DNA of 64,000 nt from Alloascoidea africana (taxonomy: Eukaryota; Ascomycota; Alloascoideomycetes; Alloascoideales; Alloascoideaceae). Position 1 is the stretch's first letter, and every line of letters begins with the position of its first letter. Made by a program: the position numbers and the translations under genes. The stretch is from positions 62,001-126,000 of the forward strand of contig JAKTTT010000022.1 of the NCBI GenBank assembly GCA_030581615.1. The letters are read 5' to 3'. The notes beneath the pieces are model-generated. The model was not told the DNA's origin. It saw only the letters and a list, made by a program, of their open reading frames with translations, and did no database searches. Below, piece by piece: positions 21,845 to 34,689 of this stretch.

Positions 21845-23023
21845 ATGAACTCCATCCAGCTCCTGAGTCAGAGACAGGAGGAGGAGGAGGAGGAGCCTAC
21901 CACCGTACCAGGTCCCATAGCACCCTTTCCGGATCCAGAGAACCCTGGGAAATCGCTACTGTTGTCCCTGATAAAGGGCCTGCTGAGACCCTTTTCTGTG
22001 CTATCCAAGGTCATCTGGCTACCATTGGGGGCACGCCAATGGCCCCTGCGGACACTCGTTTCCTCGGCCATATCCTCGCTCAAGAGGAAGCTGCTTGGCT
22101 CAAGGACTGCGGGTCTAAATGAAGAAAGCTTCGGATCTCGTCGACCTCTCTTGGAAAGCGATAGGCGTGGCGGCAATTTGCTGGGGACTTCTCCTCCTTT
22201 ATCCCTATATCCTAATGAAGCATCTTCACCATCAGCTTTGAAACTACAAAGAGTCAATCTGGGGACGACTAGAACCAAAAGGTTTGCAAAAAGCTGTTCG
22301 CGTATTGTGTTTTCAATTCCTCCCCGCCATCTCTACCCAAAGCATCCAAAGAAGAAGACATTGATACTTGATCTCGATGAAACTCTAATCCATTCATTAT
22401 CCAAGGGTTCCGTGATCGACGGCGCCCACATGGTGGAAATGAAAATGGATAGGCTCGCTACGCTTTTCTACGTTTACAAAAGACCCCATTGCGATATGTT
22501 TTTGAAAGAAGTGTCCAAGTGGTATAACCTGGTTATATTTACTGCATCGGTTAAAGAATATGCAGATCCAGTAATTGAATTGTTGGAAATGGATCGAACT
22601 TATTTCCAAAAAAGGTTCTACAGAGAGCATTGCACAAAATATCGGCAAAATGGCACAGAAGCAAATGCTGGTCGAGTTGGAGCGGGCTCGGCGCTAAACA
22701 GTGGCAGCACTCTAATGTCCACAATGGCTACCAGCCAGCCGATTTTATCCTCCTCCAGCACTGGAAGTAACAGAACCAGTTTCAATTACGTCAAAGATAT
22801 CAGACTCGTGGAGTCTGACCTTTCGAAAGTAATCATTATAGACAATGCTCCTCTCAGCTATTTCCTCCAGCCGGATAATGCAATCAGGATTGAAGGATGG
22901 ATATGCGATCCGCATGATTCTGCTCTTCTCCATTTGGTACCTCTGCTCCGTGGTTTGAAGTACGCGACAGACGTAAGGCCATTGCTCTCTCTGAAAAATG
23001 GAGACTCGGCATTTCACAGATAG
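21845..23023 (+). CDS. NEM1: Nem1-type HAD phosphatase (catalytic subunit of Nem1-Spo7)
   Basis: A nuclear-envelope/ER phosphatase of the FCP/SCP class. The Nem1-Spo7 complex dephosphorylates the lipin Pah1 and so controls phospholipid versus triacylglycerol synthesis. The 392-aa product has a moderately hydrophobic segment at about 37-62 (membrane association). The catalytic domain starts at about 165 with LILDLDETLIHS (nucleophile D176, D178). It continues with RPHCDMFLKEVSKWYNLVIFTAS and KVIIIDNAPLSYFLQPDNAIRIEGW. Between the REHCTKYRQNG and FNYVKDIRLV blocks there is an extra Ser/Gly/Asn-rich stretch of about 45 residues that is absent or short in yeast Nem1. Single exon; ATG at 21845. 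Confidence 0.88.
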   Translation: MNSIQLLSQRQEEEEEEPTTVPGPIAPFPDPENPGKSLLLSLIKGLLRPFSVLSKVIWLPLGARQWPLRTLVSSAISSLKRKLLGSRTAGLNEESFGSRRPLLESDRRGGNLLGTSPPLSLYPNEASSPSALKLQRVNLGTTRTKRFAKSCSRIVFSIPPRHLYPKHPKKKTLILDLDETLIHSLSKGSVIDGAHMVEMKMDRLATLFYVYKRPHCDMFLKEVSKWYNLVIFTASVKEYADPVIELLEMDRTYFQKRFYREHCTKYRQNGTEANAGRVGAGSALNSGSTLMSTMATSQPILSSSSTGSNRTSFNYVKDIRLVESDLSKVIIIDNAPLSYFLQPDNAIRIEGWICDPHDSALLHLVPLLRGLKYATDVRPLLSLKNGDSAFHR

Positions 23024-23316
23024 ATACAGACGCTTCAATATTTGTTCTTTTTGTTCTTTTTGTTCTTTTTTTTACTTGTTTTTTTTTTCTTTATTAGTTA
23101 TTCTATCAGTTGGCGTTTGGGAAATGATTCGGTTATATTTTTGCATATATTGTTAGCATTTTGAAGTTGGATTGTCTATAACACAAAGCTCAATAGATCA
23201 TAGGACTAGATCCAAAAACATGAAGTTGCACATTTCTACAACATTGAAAACCAAAACAGATTCTATTCAAGTCTATCTATCTATATGGTGCCTTTTCACC
23301 CAAAATATAAAAATCT

Positions 23317-24645
23317 TTATCGCCCAAATACGTTCTTCTTGGGTTTAAAATCAGTAATGACTTCCCTTTTTGGATCAATGTGGTTTTCAAATGCAGCGAA
23401 AAACTTGCAAAAGGCACCAACGTACCATTGATCTCCGTTTATCAAGTGGTGACCAACGTGCCCACCAAGATCGGTGGTCACCAGATAAACATAGGGATTG
23501 ATTTTGGACTCCTCATAAGGAATCGAGTCAATACCAATGACCGGATCATCCAAAGTATTCAAAATCAACGAAGGCACTCTGATATCGTAAAACTTGTTTA
23601 TCGGACTTGTCTTGAGGTAGTATTCATTAGCACTGTTAAACCCGAAAAGAGGTGCGGTGATAAGGTTGTCAAATTCTGGAAGCGATTTGGCATCTTTGAT
23701 CTTGGGATAGTTTGCCTCAAACACTGGATTCTCACACATCTCAGCATAGTTGTTTTTCGCAATTCTGGCCAGGAACGAGACAAGACTGGGCTCAATGAGT
23801 TTACTCGCAGCCCATCCATTCTTCATCCGATACATAGAATCCACCATATTCCAAGGGTTCTCCAAAAAGGCAACTGCCTTGAAAACGCAATTCTCGGCTT
23901 CCTCCTCAACGTAGTTTGACAACGTTGCTGAACCAAGACTGAGACCACACCCATACAAAGGTCTATTTGGAAAATCTCTCGTTAAAAGTTTCACAAAATG
24001 TCTTATATCACCCGTAGAAAGCCCACAGAATAGATGGGGCGTCGTGATCTTGGATCTTGAACAACCACGCGTATTGAGAACAACAGCATCAAATCCATAA
24101 TGCTCGGTGACTTCATAGGCAAAGCACCGTGTGTAGGATTCATGACTTCCCCCTCCCATTCCATGCATTATAACGATAAGGGGTTTTGTCTCGGTCTCTG
24201 ACTTTTGTTTTTCAATCTCCTCAGGACTCAGGTATCTCGTTCTCATGTTCATTCTTGGAGAGTTGGATATCGGAGAGTACTTGCACGCTTCTTCCCATTC
24301 CTCCTTCGACCCTGGTTTTGGAATCACAAAGTCAGCAGTGGAAGAGCCTCCATCGGGGAATGTAATGATTTTCCTACCGTAGTAGACAGGATAAACCTTG
24401 GAAAAATCCGCACTGAAAGAGTATAACGTTTGAAGAGCACCGTTAAAAAGATACGGCTTCAGCCAGAATGAAGCGTCATCCCTAAGCTCCGGTACGTTGT
24501 CCTTCACAAGGGCTGACAGAGATATGTAGTTTGTCCCTTCCTGCTCTTCATCGCCTTTCTGGCTCGACTTGACTGGAAGCGACACAGTCTTCTCAGAGTG
24601 GTATGTGTGGACCTTTGATCTAAAGCCCCATGTAAAGAACGTCAT
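23317..24645 (-). CDS. Alpha/beta-hydrolase, Eht1/Eeb1 (medium-chain ethyl ester synthase/esterase) family
   Basis: A probable acyl-CoA:alcohol O-acyltransferase/esterase of the yeast Eht1-Eeb1-YMR210w family, which makes and hydrolyses medium-chain fatty-acid esters. The 442-aa product shows YLFNGALQTLYSFSADFSK, the oxyanion-side HGMGGGSHE, VVLNTRGCSRSKITTPHLF, the nucleophile elbow GLSLGSA, NTLDDPVIG (acid) and DLGGHVGHHL (His). The frame is open for 40 codons more but begins at TTG. The ATG at 24645 (MTFFTWGFRSKV) aligns with the FHWGYNGTV start region of Eht1. Single exon. It lies 421 bp downstream of FMP30 on the same strand. Confidence 0.88.
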   Translation of the reverse strand: MTFFTWGFRSKVHTYHSEKTVSLPVKSSQKGDEEQEGTNYISLSALVKDNVPELRDDASFWLKPYLFNGALQTLYSFSADFSKVYPVYYGRKIITFPDGGSSTADFVIPKPGSKEEWEEACKYSPISNSPRMNMRTRYLSPEEIEKQKSETETKPLIVIMHGMGGGSHESYTRCFAYEVTEHYGFDAVVLNTRGCSRSKITTPHLFCGLSTGDIRHFVKLLTRDFPNRPLYGCGLSLGSATLSNYVEEEAENCVFKAVAFLENPWNMVDSMYRMKNGWAASKLIEPSLVSFLARIAKNNYAEMCENPVFEANYPKIKDAKSLPEFDNLITAPLFGFNSANEYYLKTSPINKFYDIRVPSLILNTLDDPVIGIDSIPYEESKINPYVYLVTTDLGGHVGHHLINGDQWYVGAFCKFFAAFENHIDPKREVITDFKPKKNVFGR

Positions 24646-25066
24646 TATCTCTATATCTTGAAATGGAGAAACTCCAGCAGATGTGATGGAGACAGGAATC
24701 TGTTGAGAAGGAAAGGCAAGTGCAGGGGTGGTGGTGAAAAACACCTTTTGAGAGAGATCCGACAAATAGATGAGAACTTTATCCGCATCTACCCAGGTCC
24801 TACGCCGTATTTTATAACAGTACCGCCGCCGCTTTTACATCGTCTGAAACAGAGTTTCTAGGGAAGTAGAAGCACAAGGGATCACATAATCTTCGCTGTC
24901 AGCATGCGTTTTCGGTTTTGTTGCCTTGATACTCAAAATGCCTCGGTTTGGAGGTAGTGCGGCTGGGTGTTATTATGATCATTTAGACGCTGGCGTGAAA
25001 GTGTGTCGATTACAGACAAAAAGTGTCTCTACGGTGTGAAAAAGATGGGGGAGAATGTTTTCTAAT

Positions 25067-26482
25067 CTATTCCACCAAAATCGACTTGCCATCTCTAATA
25101 AATGTTTTAGTCCCTCTTCTACTATCTGTATCCTCTGACTCTTTGAGATTCATAACCAAAGTTCTTCCAAATTCTGGTATGATTACCCCTTTATCCCCAA
25201 TACTCTTTAATCTGTTGATGGGATCCAAAAAGTTTTCACTGCTGCAGATAAAAGTTCCCCAGTGAACGCCAATCATTTTGTCTCCTCCCACGTCTTTGAA
25301 TATTTGGTAAGCCTCTTCCGGCTTTACATGTCTGGGTCTCTGGTGCCATTCTGGTTCATACGACCCGCATGGTATCATTGATAATTTGACTCCTGTCCCG
25401 TACAATCGATAGAGGTTCCGGAACAACTCGGGACAATATCCCGTATCGCCTACATGATAGAAAACTGGTTTGCCATTTCGTAGCACAAGATAGGAACACC
25501 AAAGAGATTTGTTTGTATCAAACAACCCTCTCCCAGACCAGTGCATGGAAGGAAGACATACCACTTCAAACAGATCGTCTCCAGCATTCTTGTTGGGTAG
25601 TTTAATTCGATCCCACCACTTCATCTCTGCCACGTTATTAACGCCATGCTTTATAATAAATCTTCTTAGTCCTAGCGGTACAATCCATGTCGCAGTATTG
25701 CCAATATCTTTGATGCTCTGACCTTCCAAGTGATCCGGATGGTTGTGGGAGACCAGAACGTAGTCTATGGGAGGTAATTGAGCCAGTGTACATGGAATAG
25801 GAACCAATCTTTTCGGTCCAATGTACTTGGATAGTAGGTAAGGCTGGAAATGAGGATCTGTTAAAAAATTCAGACGCCCAAGTTGAAGAAAACAGCAACT
25901 TTGGCCTATCCATGTGAAAGTTAATCGGTTTTGTAGATCTGGAAGCACAGCTTTCTGGATATCAGACTTTTCAGATTGTTGTGAACTCCAAATCCCGAAC
26001 CATCCAGATCCCGCTTGCCTTGCTGATTTTGTCGTTGCTTCTTCCACTGGCCTTTTGCTTTCAGCCAGCAGTTCAAAATCCGGGGTATAAATTGGTAAAT
26101 GCCGAGCCAACTCGCTCTTATCTTGAGGAACACCACCCTGCGGTCCACTCTCAAATAGTTCCACAATTCTGGCAAGTAAAAACTCAAAAAATGTTTGTGT
26201 CCTATACTCAGCAAAGGGATTTTCGAATTTCCCACCCACTCTCAACGTTGCAAACCTCTCTTTCAGAAGTTCACCAGACTCCCCGTAATCTTCTTTAGCA
26301 GAAGCATGCAATTCAGTAGAATTGTTGGGAGCCTCATCTTTCTGTCGTTGAAGCCGCAGCTTGGCCAACGCTTGGTCTCTTCTGAAGATCTCGTAGTTTG
26401 TGCTCACGGATACATATCCATTGTAACCTACGTAACCAGTAAGTAAGGTGAGGCCGGCCTTTGCATTCAAAGTCAGCTTCAT
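25067..26482 (-). CDS. FMP30: NAPE-PLD-like mitochondrial metallo-beta-lactamase protein (Fmp30 type)
   Basis: A zinc metallohydrolase related to N-acylphosphatidylethanolamine phospholipase D. The yeast homolog Fmp30 sits in the mitochondrial inner membrane and affects N-acylethanolamine and cardiolipin levels. In the 471-aa product an N-terminal hydrophobic segment (about 5-25) probably anchors it. The metal-binding signature is SHNHPDHLEG at about 242-251. FYHVGDTGYCPELF and MIGVHWGTF give the later ligands. The FTWIGQSCCFLQ strand and the RRFIIKHGV block are also family-typical. Single exon, ATG at 26482. Confidence 0.9.
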   Translation of the reverse strand: MKLTLNAKAGLTLLTGYVGYNGYVSVSTNYEIFRRDQALAKLRLQRQKDEAPNNSTELHASAKEDYGESGELLKERFATLRVGGKFENPFAEYRTQTFFEFLLARIVELFESGPQGGVPQDKSELARHLPIYTPDFELLAESKRPVEEATTKSARQAGSGWFGIWSSQQSEKSDIQKAVLPDLQNRLTFTWIGQSCCFLQLGRLNFLTDPHFQPYLLSKYIGPKRLVPIPCTLAQLPPIDYVLVSHNHPDHLEGQSIKDIGNTATWIVPLGLRRFIIKHGVNNVAEMKWWDRIKLPNKNAGDDLFEVVCLPSMHWSGRGLFDTNKSLWCSYLVLRNGKPVFYHVGDTGYCPELFRNLYRLYGTGVKLSMIPCGSYEPEWHQRPRHVKPEEAYQIFKDVGGDKMIGVHWGTFICSSENFLDPINRLKSIGDKGVIIPEFGRTLVMNLKESEDTDSRRGTKTFIRDGKSILVE

Positions 26483-26961
26483 AGAGATGTTAAAGCGTGG
26501 TCGAATTGGCCATCTTGAGATTTCTTGACTGTTGCGGTCTGCACGTGACTAAATCCGGGGAAGCTCTTACATCCATACACACGCGAATTTCCAAAGCCGC
26601 AGACACAAAAGCAAAACGCTTCATTGTTGATGGCGCTAAACAAGAGCATGGCTGTTTTCTCTACTCTGGTTGGAAACTTGGAATTTGGAAGCTACCCTTA
26701 ATGTTCTGGTAGTCTATTCCCCATTATCAGTCCAATTCAAACAGAAGATGCGTGCTTATCAGACATATTTTTACCCAATTTAATCATTAATTCATTACAT
26801 TAGGTGCTATATGCAAACCTACTTATGTTCTTAAAAGGCAAATGATTTTAAAAAAAGAAACCTTTGAGTTGATGGTTTTGCATTCATGAAATCATAACGT
26901 GAAACAGTGCAGTTTTTTTTTTTTCATAGACAGTTTTGTCAAATCCTGACTTGTTTTTGTG
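26483..26961. other. Intergenic, no gene seen
   Basis: Upstream region of FMP30 and 3' flank of the sugar transporter. AT-rich with no supported ORF or RNA. Confidence 0.5.
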
Positions 26962-28569
26962 TTAAACCTGTTCCTGTGAGGAATTTGCCGAGGGCTCAAG
27001 AGCCGGGTTTGATTTTGGTTGCCATGATGAAGACTTCCAAGCCTTGATTCCAGAAGCATAAAGCTCATCAACCTGTTCCAACGAAAGGCCCTTGGTTTCT
27101 GGAACAAGAAAGTAGACGAAGAAAATAGAAAACAAAAGACACCCAGCAAACACAAATCCATAGTAAAAGTGAATGGAAGATGTAATGAAAGGAGTAAAGA
27201 AGGAGATTAAAAATCCCCAAATCCAGTTTGCAGCAAGAGCCAAAGACATCCCCTTTGACCTGATTCTAACCGGATAGATTTCGGATACAACAACAAATGG
27301 AATAGGTGCCCATGTTGTAGCAAAGAAAAAGATAAAGAAACAGGAAAACACAATTAAAACATTGCCGGCTCCTTTGCTTGAAGGTTGATCCATGCCATTT
27401 GGATAAAGTTCCGTAACACCAACAGCAGCATAAACAATGAAGCAACAAAACATGCCAATTGATCCATATAGAAGAGCTCTTCTTCTTCCAAGTTTGTCAC
27501 CAGAGAACAACCCTGGGAATGTTGAAACAAAATTAACCAGACCCAAGACTATTGAAGTAACAAAAGAGTCCTCCATGCCAACAGCTTGAAATACAGTTGT
27601 TCCGTAGTAAAAAAAGTAATTATCACCTGTCAACTGTTGGAGAGATTGCATCATCATTCCTATGAAAAGACGGAGGAAAATCTTTGGCTGACCATGGAAC
27701 AATTCGCCCCAACCAGCTTTTCCAAGAGTTCTTTCGTGAAGAATGCCGGCATGAATCCCTTCAAGTTCACGAGTAATAGCTGGATCGTCAAGTGGTAGCT
27801 TATAAACCTTTGAGAGTGATCGTCTGGCGTCATCTAGCCTATCTTGTTGGCAGTAATATCTGGGAGATTCAGGCATGAAAACCATGGCAATAATGAGAAG
27901 GACAGCCCAGGCAAACGACAATCCAAGTGGGATTCTCCATGTCTCAGACCCGTTTCTCTGTTTAGTGCCATAAGTCGTGCAGTAGCCCAAAAATATGCCT
28001 AGCGTAATCATTAATTGGTATGAAGATACAAGGAAGCCTCGAATATGTTTGGGAGAAGTTTCTGAGATCATCATTGGAGCTAAAACGGCCACAGTACCAA
28101 CAGCCAGTCCAGCGATTAATCGGCCAATCATGTATTGATACCAAGCGTGGAAGCTGCAAATTTGGACTAAGATGCCAATAACGTAAATGACCATGCTGAT
28201 GATTATGCCGATTCTTCGTCCAAACATGTCACCGGTTTTGCCCAAGAAAACACCACCAAAAGCACAGCCAACGTTAAAAATGCCGATTAATAGACCGACT
28301 CGAACATTTGAAAAGTAGAATTCGCCCTCTGATCCTTCACGTTTGGAGCCAAACCGTTCCTTGAAATCGGGCATGTTGACAAAACCAGAGATAGTACCAG
28401 TGTCCCAACCAAACACAAAACCACCAAAAGCAGTTAAGAAGCAGAACAAAGATACAAGGATATAGCTGGAAAGAGGCTTTTTAATTATATCATTGACATT
28501 TTCCAAATCAGATTGTGAATGTTTGTCCAAATCTGTTTGGTTGCCATCTGAACTTGAGCGTACAGGCAT
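26962..28569 (-). CDS. MFS hexose-type sugar transporter
   Basis: A plasma-membrane sugar facilitator or symporter of the HXT-like SP family. The 535-aa product has a hydrophilic N terminus of about 50 residues, 12 predicted membrane segments and a cytosolic tail. Signature blocks are [42 protein letters not shown] between TM6 and the central loop, [13 protein letters not shown] in TM7, GRRRALL, and [15 protein letters not shown] at the C terminus. [13 protein letters not shown] is the glucose-transporter form. The start is ATG at 28569 (MPVRSSS); a 38-codon extension begins at TTG. The upstream region carries three CGGANNA motifs (28801-28929), suggesting Rgt1-type glucose control. Single exon. 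Confidence 0.93.
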   Translation of the reverse strand: MPVRSSSDGNQTDLDKHSQSDLENVNDIIKKPLSSYILVSLFCFLTAFGGFVFGWDTGTISGFVNMPDFKERFGSKREGSEGEFYFSNVRVGLLIGIFNVGCAFGGVFLGKTGDMFGRRIGIIISMVIYVIGILVQICSFHAWYQYMIGRLIAGLAVGTVAVLAPMMISETSPKHIRGFLVSSYQLMITLGIFLGYCTTYGTKQRNGSETWRIPLGLSFAWAVLLIIAMVFMPESPRYYCQQDRLDDARRSLSKVYKLPLDDPAITRELEGIHAGILHERTLGKAGWGELFHGQPKIFLRLFIGMMMQSLQQLTGDNYFFYYGTTVFQAVGMEDSFVTSIVLGLVNFVSTFPGLFSGDKLGRRRALLYGSIGMFCCFIVYAAVGVTELYPNGMDQPSSKGAGNVLIVFSCFFIFFFATTWAPIPFVVVSEIYPVRIRSKGMSLALAANWIWGFLISFFTPFITSSIHFYYGFVFAGCLLFSIFFVYFLVPETKGLSLEQVDELYASGIKAWKSSSWQPKSNPALEPSANSSQEQV

Positions 28570-28800
28570 TGTAAAATAGTGTGTTAAAAGAGTTGAAATT
28601 ATTTGTTTGTTAAAAGATGAGAAAAAAACGAGAGGTGTGAGGGGTATGCCTTTTTTATATGCCAAAGAAGAACAAAAGGACAACTACTCCAGTTACTCTC
28701 CAGATTTTTCCATAAATCTATCTGCAGGAAAAGAACAGTCTAATTCGGTTTTTTTTTCTTTGGGGCTATTTCCGGTTTGAACTTTATATTGGAAAATCAC

Positions 28801-28929
28801 CGGAGAAAATGTACCGCTATAGCCGCTTAAGGTAGACTCGTTTAAGGCCAAGATTCACAAAGTGCATCGATCCGGAAAAACTAGATCATTGCGCAGCCTG
28901 ACAAGACGAAAAAAGTTGCTCTCGGAAAA
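28801..28929 (+). promoter_or_regulatory. Cluster of CGGANNA (Rgt1-like) sites upstream of the sugar transporter
   Basis: CGGAGAA at 28801-28807, CGGAAAA at 28873-28879 and CGGAAAA at 28923-28929 lie about 230-360 bp before the transporter ATG. In S. cerevisiae, Rgt1 represses HXT genes through several CGGANNA sites. Whether this yeast has Rgt1 is unknown. Confidence 0.4.
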
Positions 28930-31701
28930 TCTGGAAAAACCTTAATCCCCATAACAATAGCCAGACAAAGCCAAGGCACCATTTTCTCTAGGCAGAGATG
29001 TTTAGGATTAGGGAAATCCCAGCAGAGCAAAAACACTCTTGTTAACCTTTTATAAATATGTTTGTTTTATCGCTATACCGCTGTTCACTGGACCGTCAAT
29101 TCGTGAGCAGATGGTATGCTGATTTATAAAGTAAGGTTTTCTTCTTCAGAAAGATTTTACTTAGTTACGCTTGCGGCAAACTCTATTTAAACCTTCATGC
29201 GTGAATCTAAATGCAGCTAGCTCAGCATGAAGTTACGGGTATTCTTCAAGTGCCATAATGTTGGCACAATAAGATCATCTTCGGCCTAGTCACTACAGTT
29301 GTTTTAAAATTTGAAAATCTTTCAGATCATCCTCGTAGTGTAATGGAGCCGAATGAATTCATAGGACTCTATACTTTTTGTCTAATGACTTATGTGAAAA
29401 GATTTAAAAGCAGTAAGGAACTATTTCCTATTATGAGGTCCACCTGTGGAGCACTGTTTTTTCTGACCCAAAAACTCAGTAAGTATCGGCAAAGTGTTTG
29501 ACAATTTGCCATCTAGTTCTCAACAGATTCTTTTTGAAAGGGGCACTCGATTACGTCCTACCTCCAAAGAAAGTTAATACCTTGTGAATACAAGCTTTGT
29601 TGTGAATTTGAAATCTTCCAAAAAAACTTGGCCTTTGTTGCAACCAATACATCCTTTGGACATGTTTGATAGGCCTTTGGAACAATTGAAAGCTCATGGT
29701 AATTTAATTATAAAGATGATAAAAATCACATAGTTACAAATACAATTTTGCTACTTCCAACAATCCTTTATTGGAGAGTTGCTCCGTATTAATAAATTGC
29801 TTATTAATTTGAATATTCTCCAAAATCAATGCAATTCTAAGAGCTTATTTTACTTGAACAATGAAATATTTTCTCCACTATTTTTCCGACGATTCTCCCC
29901 AAATCCATGCTACCCCACATACTTACTTCAAGCAAGAGTCTACTCCACAATCCTCAAGCTCCCATCGGGACAAGCCTTATCAAGGGTCTAAAGCTGTCAA
30001 ATTCTAAGGCTTTCCGGATAGATTTACATACAATGAAATTTTTTCTGACATGGATAAAACAAGCTGTTTCTTATGAAATTCAGTGGTTAAGTAAAAATGT
30101 TTGCTAAAAGACTACAAAGACATTTTCCAATAATCGAGAGTCTGGGGTGATAAAAGGAAAAAAATGGCTTGATTCAAGGCAAATGTTCCTGAAGCTTAAT
30201 CCACACACACTCCCTTTTCAGCGTTTCTAAGCTCATTACTAATGCAAATAAAGCTTTACCGTTAGATGTGTAGGCGCGCGCTTATGTTACAAACTATACG
30301 GCATCAAGCTTTTTGTCTTCGCGGAATTTCCGGCGAAGGGGTGTAAACTGCATGACAGTTGGCGAAGTCATCCACGGCGACGCGAGTTCATGCGTTCTCT
30401 TCAATGATCTGTGTGAGCTAATATATGAATTAATCCGGTGAGAGCTTTTGTTGCTAGAGGTTGCATTGCCTGGTTTTTAAGTTTATCACAACAATTCAAA
30501 AGTTTTCATCAGGTGTTACAAGTGGAACAGATGATATCATTAAAAATAGCATTCTTTCAGTGTGACTTGTCTATATGTGATTTCAGAGATTTTAAACGGA
30601 AAATGCCGCCTGACTCGAACAAATGTGAGTGAATGAGCCTTGCATAGGGAATTCACGGAAAAACTATTTTCCGCAAATATGCATAAGATTTTCCGTGATT
30701 TTCATCTCCTCATATTCCTACGCCTCATGCTATGATTATCCATTAATGTGAAAAAGGTAATTATAACGGTACTGCCGCAACATCACTGTAATTGAATTAA
30801 TCATTAGATTTACATCGAGCAACGTTGACTTTTGAAAACCAATGGTCCAGACAACAAAACCTAACTGATGCACATTCTTCATTCAAGGTCTAAATGCAGA
30901 GTGGTATCACCTCTTAAGTTCATCATGTATTCTGGATAATCATTTTATTTGTTCAGAAATAGAGATTGTTTTAATTCCTGATTGTTTTCATTTTGAAGAT
31001 TTCCATCATAAGCTCTGCCCATTAACTATTCCTACATTTTGATTTCATTTGTATATAAAGCCGAGTTTTATGTTGTTATGGAGACACTTAACTTGAAAAA
31101 CCTTTGTTTCTCGTCTTGATAGATTTCCATTATCACATCGATTAATCGTGAAGTCTATTTGCGACATTAAACGATCAGTTCAAATACTTTGAGGGAACTA
31201 GAAGATGTATTACATGATCCTCCTCAAAATCTCAATAGTATCTGCTGGTTTCTATTTCCACAGCCAGTAAATTTTCTAAACTTCGGAAGTGAACTCCGGT
31301 GAGTTTAATCTTTGCCATCAATGACTTTAGAACCATTCCTGATAGAGCCAGATACCTCGCCCAAGAATGGGTTGCTAGAACATAATGGCGCTTTCTCCAC
31401 AAGGAGACAAACATCTACAATATCTATAGCTGTCAGAAACTCACCTGATTGTGTGACTACTCTGTATCCGAAAGATTTACACCGATACTCTAACGATTCT
31501 CCAATCATTTAGCATCTTCAGGTCTAAGTTGTGACTAGTTCATAGAGTGAATAAACTTAAAAAAACTTGAAGTATACTTGGTTATCAAGAAATCAATAGT
31601 ATATAATAGTTCTGAAAAATATTTAAATGGCTAAATAGAGTGTATTGGTTAAGCAAACACTCATAGTTTTTAGTTCATTAGTAAGATAGGTTGAGGTCTT
31701 C
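28930..31701. other. Gene-poor stretch with a GC-rich patch
   Basis: No convincing ORF. A GC-rich island at about 30270-30390 stands out from AT-rich surroundings. It contains the short hairpin CTTCGCGGAATTTCCGGCGAAG (30317-30338) described by its halves CTTCGCGG and CCGGCGAAG, and a CGG-N5-CCG core (30322-30332) of the kind bound by Zn2Cys6 regulators. Confidence 0.4.
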
Positions 31702-32988
<1,287 letters not shown>

Positions 32989-34689
32989 TTTTTCTAGTCT
33001 TACAATTGTACTGGAGAAGGAATGAAAAAGAAGTAAACTATGATGGGAATAGATGCCTTTTAAGTGGGATGGATGGTGGCAAAAAAGTCACGTTTTACTT
33101 GATGGGTGGGGTCGAATGGGGCCACACTTCCGAGGCCCTTAAACTACCTCGGAATCTTGGCTGTATTCCTCTGTGACCTGCCAATCATCTGGACGCTTCC
33201 AATCTCGCCGTCTATAGAGTTCTGGAAATAATTGGATTAAAGCCATGATGTCCCTAATCTACTGGACCTGAATCGTTAAAAATGAGCAAGCCAGCAAGTA
33301 CCTAGCTAATGGATAATTGAAGTGATGATAAATCAAGCTGTTTATTTATTGGTCTTTTTTTGACCATCAGCAAATGCTCATTCTGAAGTGAGACTCAACT
33401 ACGATTGAAAGCATACTACCAATATTCTCCTTGGGTATAAGTGCTAGCTTGAAAATTCTGTGGTGATCATTCCTGGGAGAACAACTCTCAGAATTATTCT
33501 ACCAAACTAGTGGTATACTTCCACCCTTTGCTGGGCCTGGTTTTATGTGATTATTATTCACTCAGAGTTTCATGCGAATTGGTCAAATTGACAGAGTATG
33601 AGAACCTCAAAAAACCTGTATACCATGATTCTGGAAGTTCTAGTTGCTGTCTGCAATGCAAAAGCCAAAACAGAACACAGAATGAGCCCAAGCTATTTGG
33701 GTTGATAGAAACTTGAACCTGTTATTCTTAGAGAGTATTGAAGATGACATAATGTGAATGCCAACATCAGATGAATTAGGAAAGAGAATACCAGATGCTT
33801 AAAGACAACTGATAATAGTTTTACTCCTTATGACCACTTCTTATTTTTACGATTGAACACAATAGTTGCTAGATTACACATTATTGGATATTTGTCTTGA
33901 GTCTAGAAATGGGGTTTCAATAGAAATGAGATGAGATCATTAAATGCAAGCGCAGTAACTTATAACTGTTGTGAAAAAAAAATGAGAGATGGATTGTTTA
34001 TCCTAGAAAACTTTCGATTTGTGATGACCATCTCAGAATCAAAGACAGCAGGAGCCAAGCTGGTTGTCAAAACTGACTAAAAACTCAAGAGATATAGACT
34101 GTATATAGGGGCGAAAAAGAAACATATGAGCCAGCTCTTTAATTGCATAATAAAGATAGGCATGTTCAGTTATTTTAAATATGGACAGTTTCTTTCTTCA
34201 ATAAAGTTTGAGAAGTGATGTGCGTTGAACGCCCGCCATTGTAAAAGTTTACCCACCTCCTTTCTTGACGTTCCCCAAACATTTGTTTGATCCATGATAC
34301 TGCACACACAACATTATTATCAACTTTGTTGTTGTCACTACATCAATCTATCAATACTTTCTTAATGCTTAGTCACAGAACAATTTATTCCAGCTGAATA
34401 CTAATGTTAAACATTCTAGCGGGACCTAAGAATAATCAAGAGGCTGGCACAGTGACCACATCTCACAATAAGGTTTATGTACTGCACTCTTATTTCTGAT
34501 TTATTTCCGGATTAGGCTTTTTGGATCAACTGCCAGCTCCCCGAAATAAATTTCAGGAACACTTATAAGCCAGCCGTTTTCACCAAAAGCAGCAATTCCT
34601 ATCTGGAATTTATTAAAATACCATCACAGTTGTTTCAGGAACTAAATCGAAAGGAAGGATTGGAACGTCTATAGAGGGAGAAAAGCAAT
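32989..34689. other. Intergenic, no gene seen
   Basis: Promoter of the PP1 gene followed by AT-rich sequence. ORFs of up to about 70 codons match no family. No tRNA or clear repeat. Confidence 0.45.
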
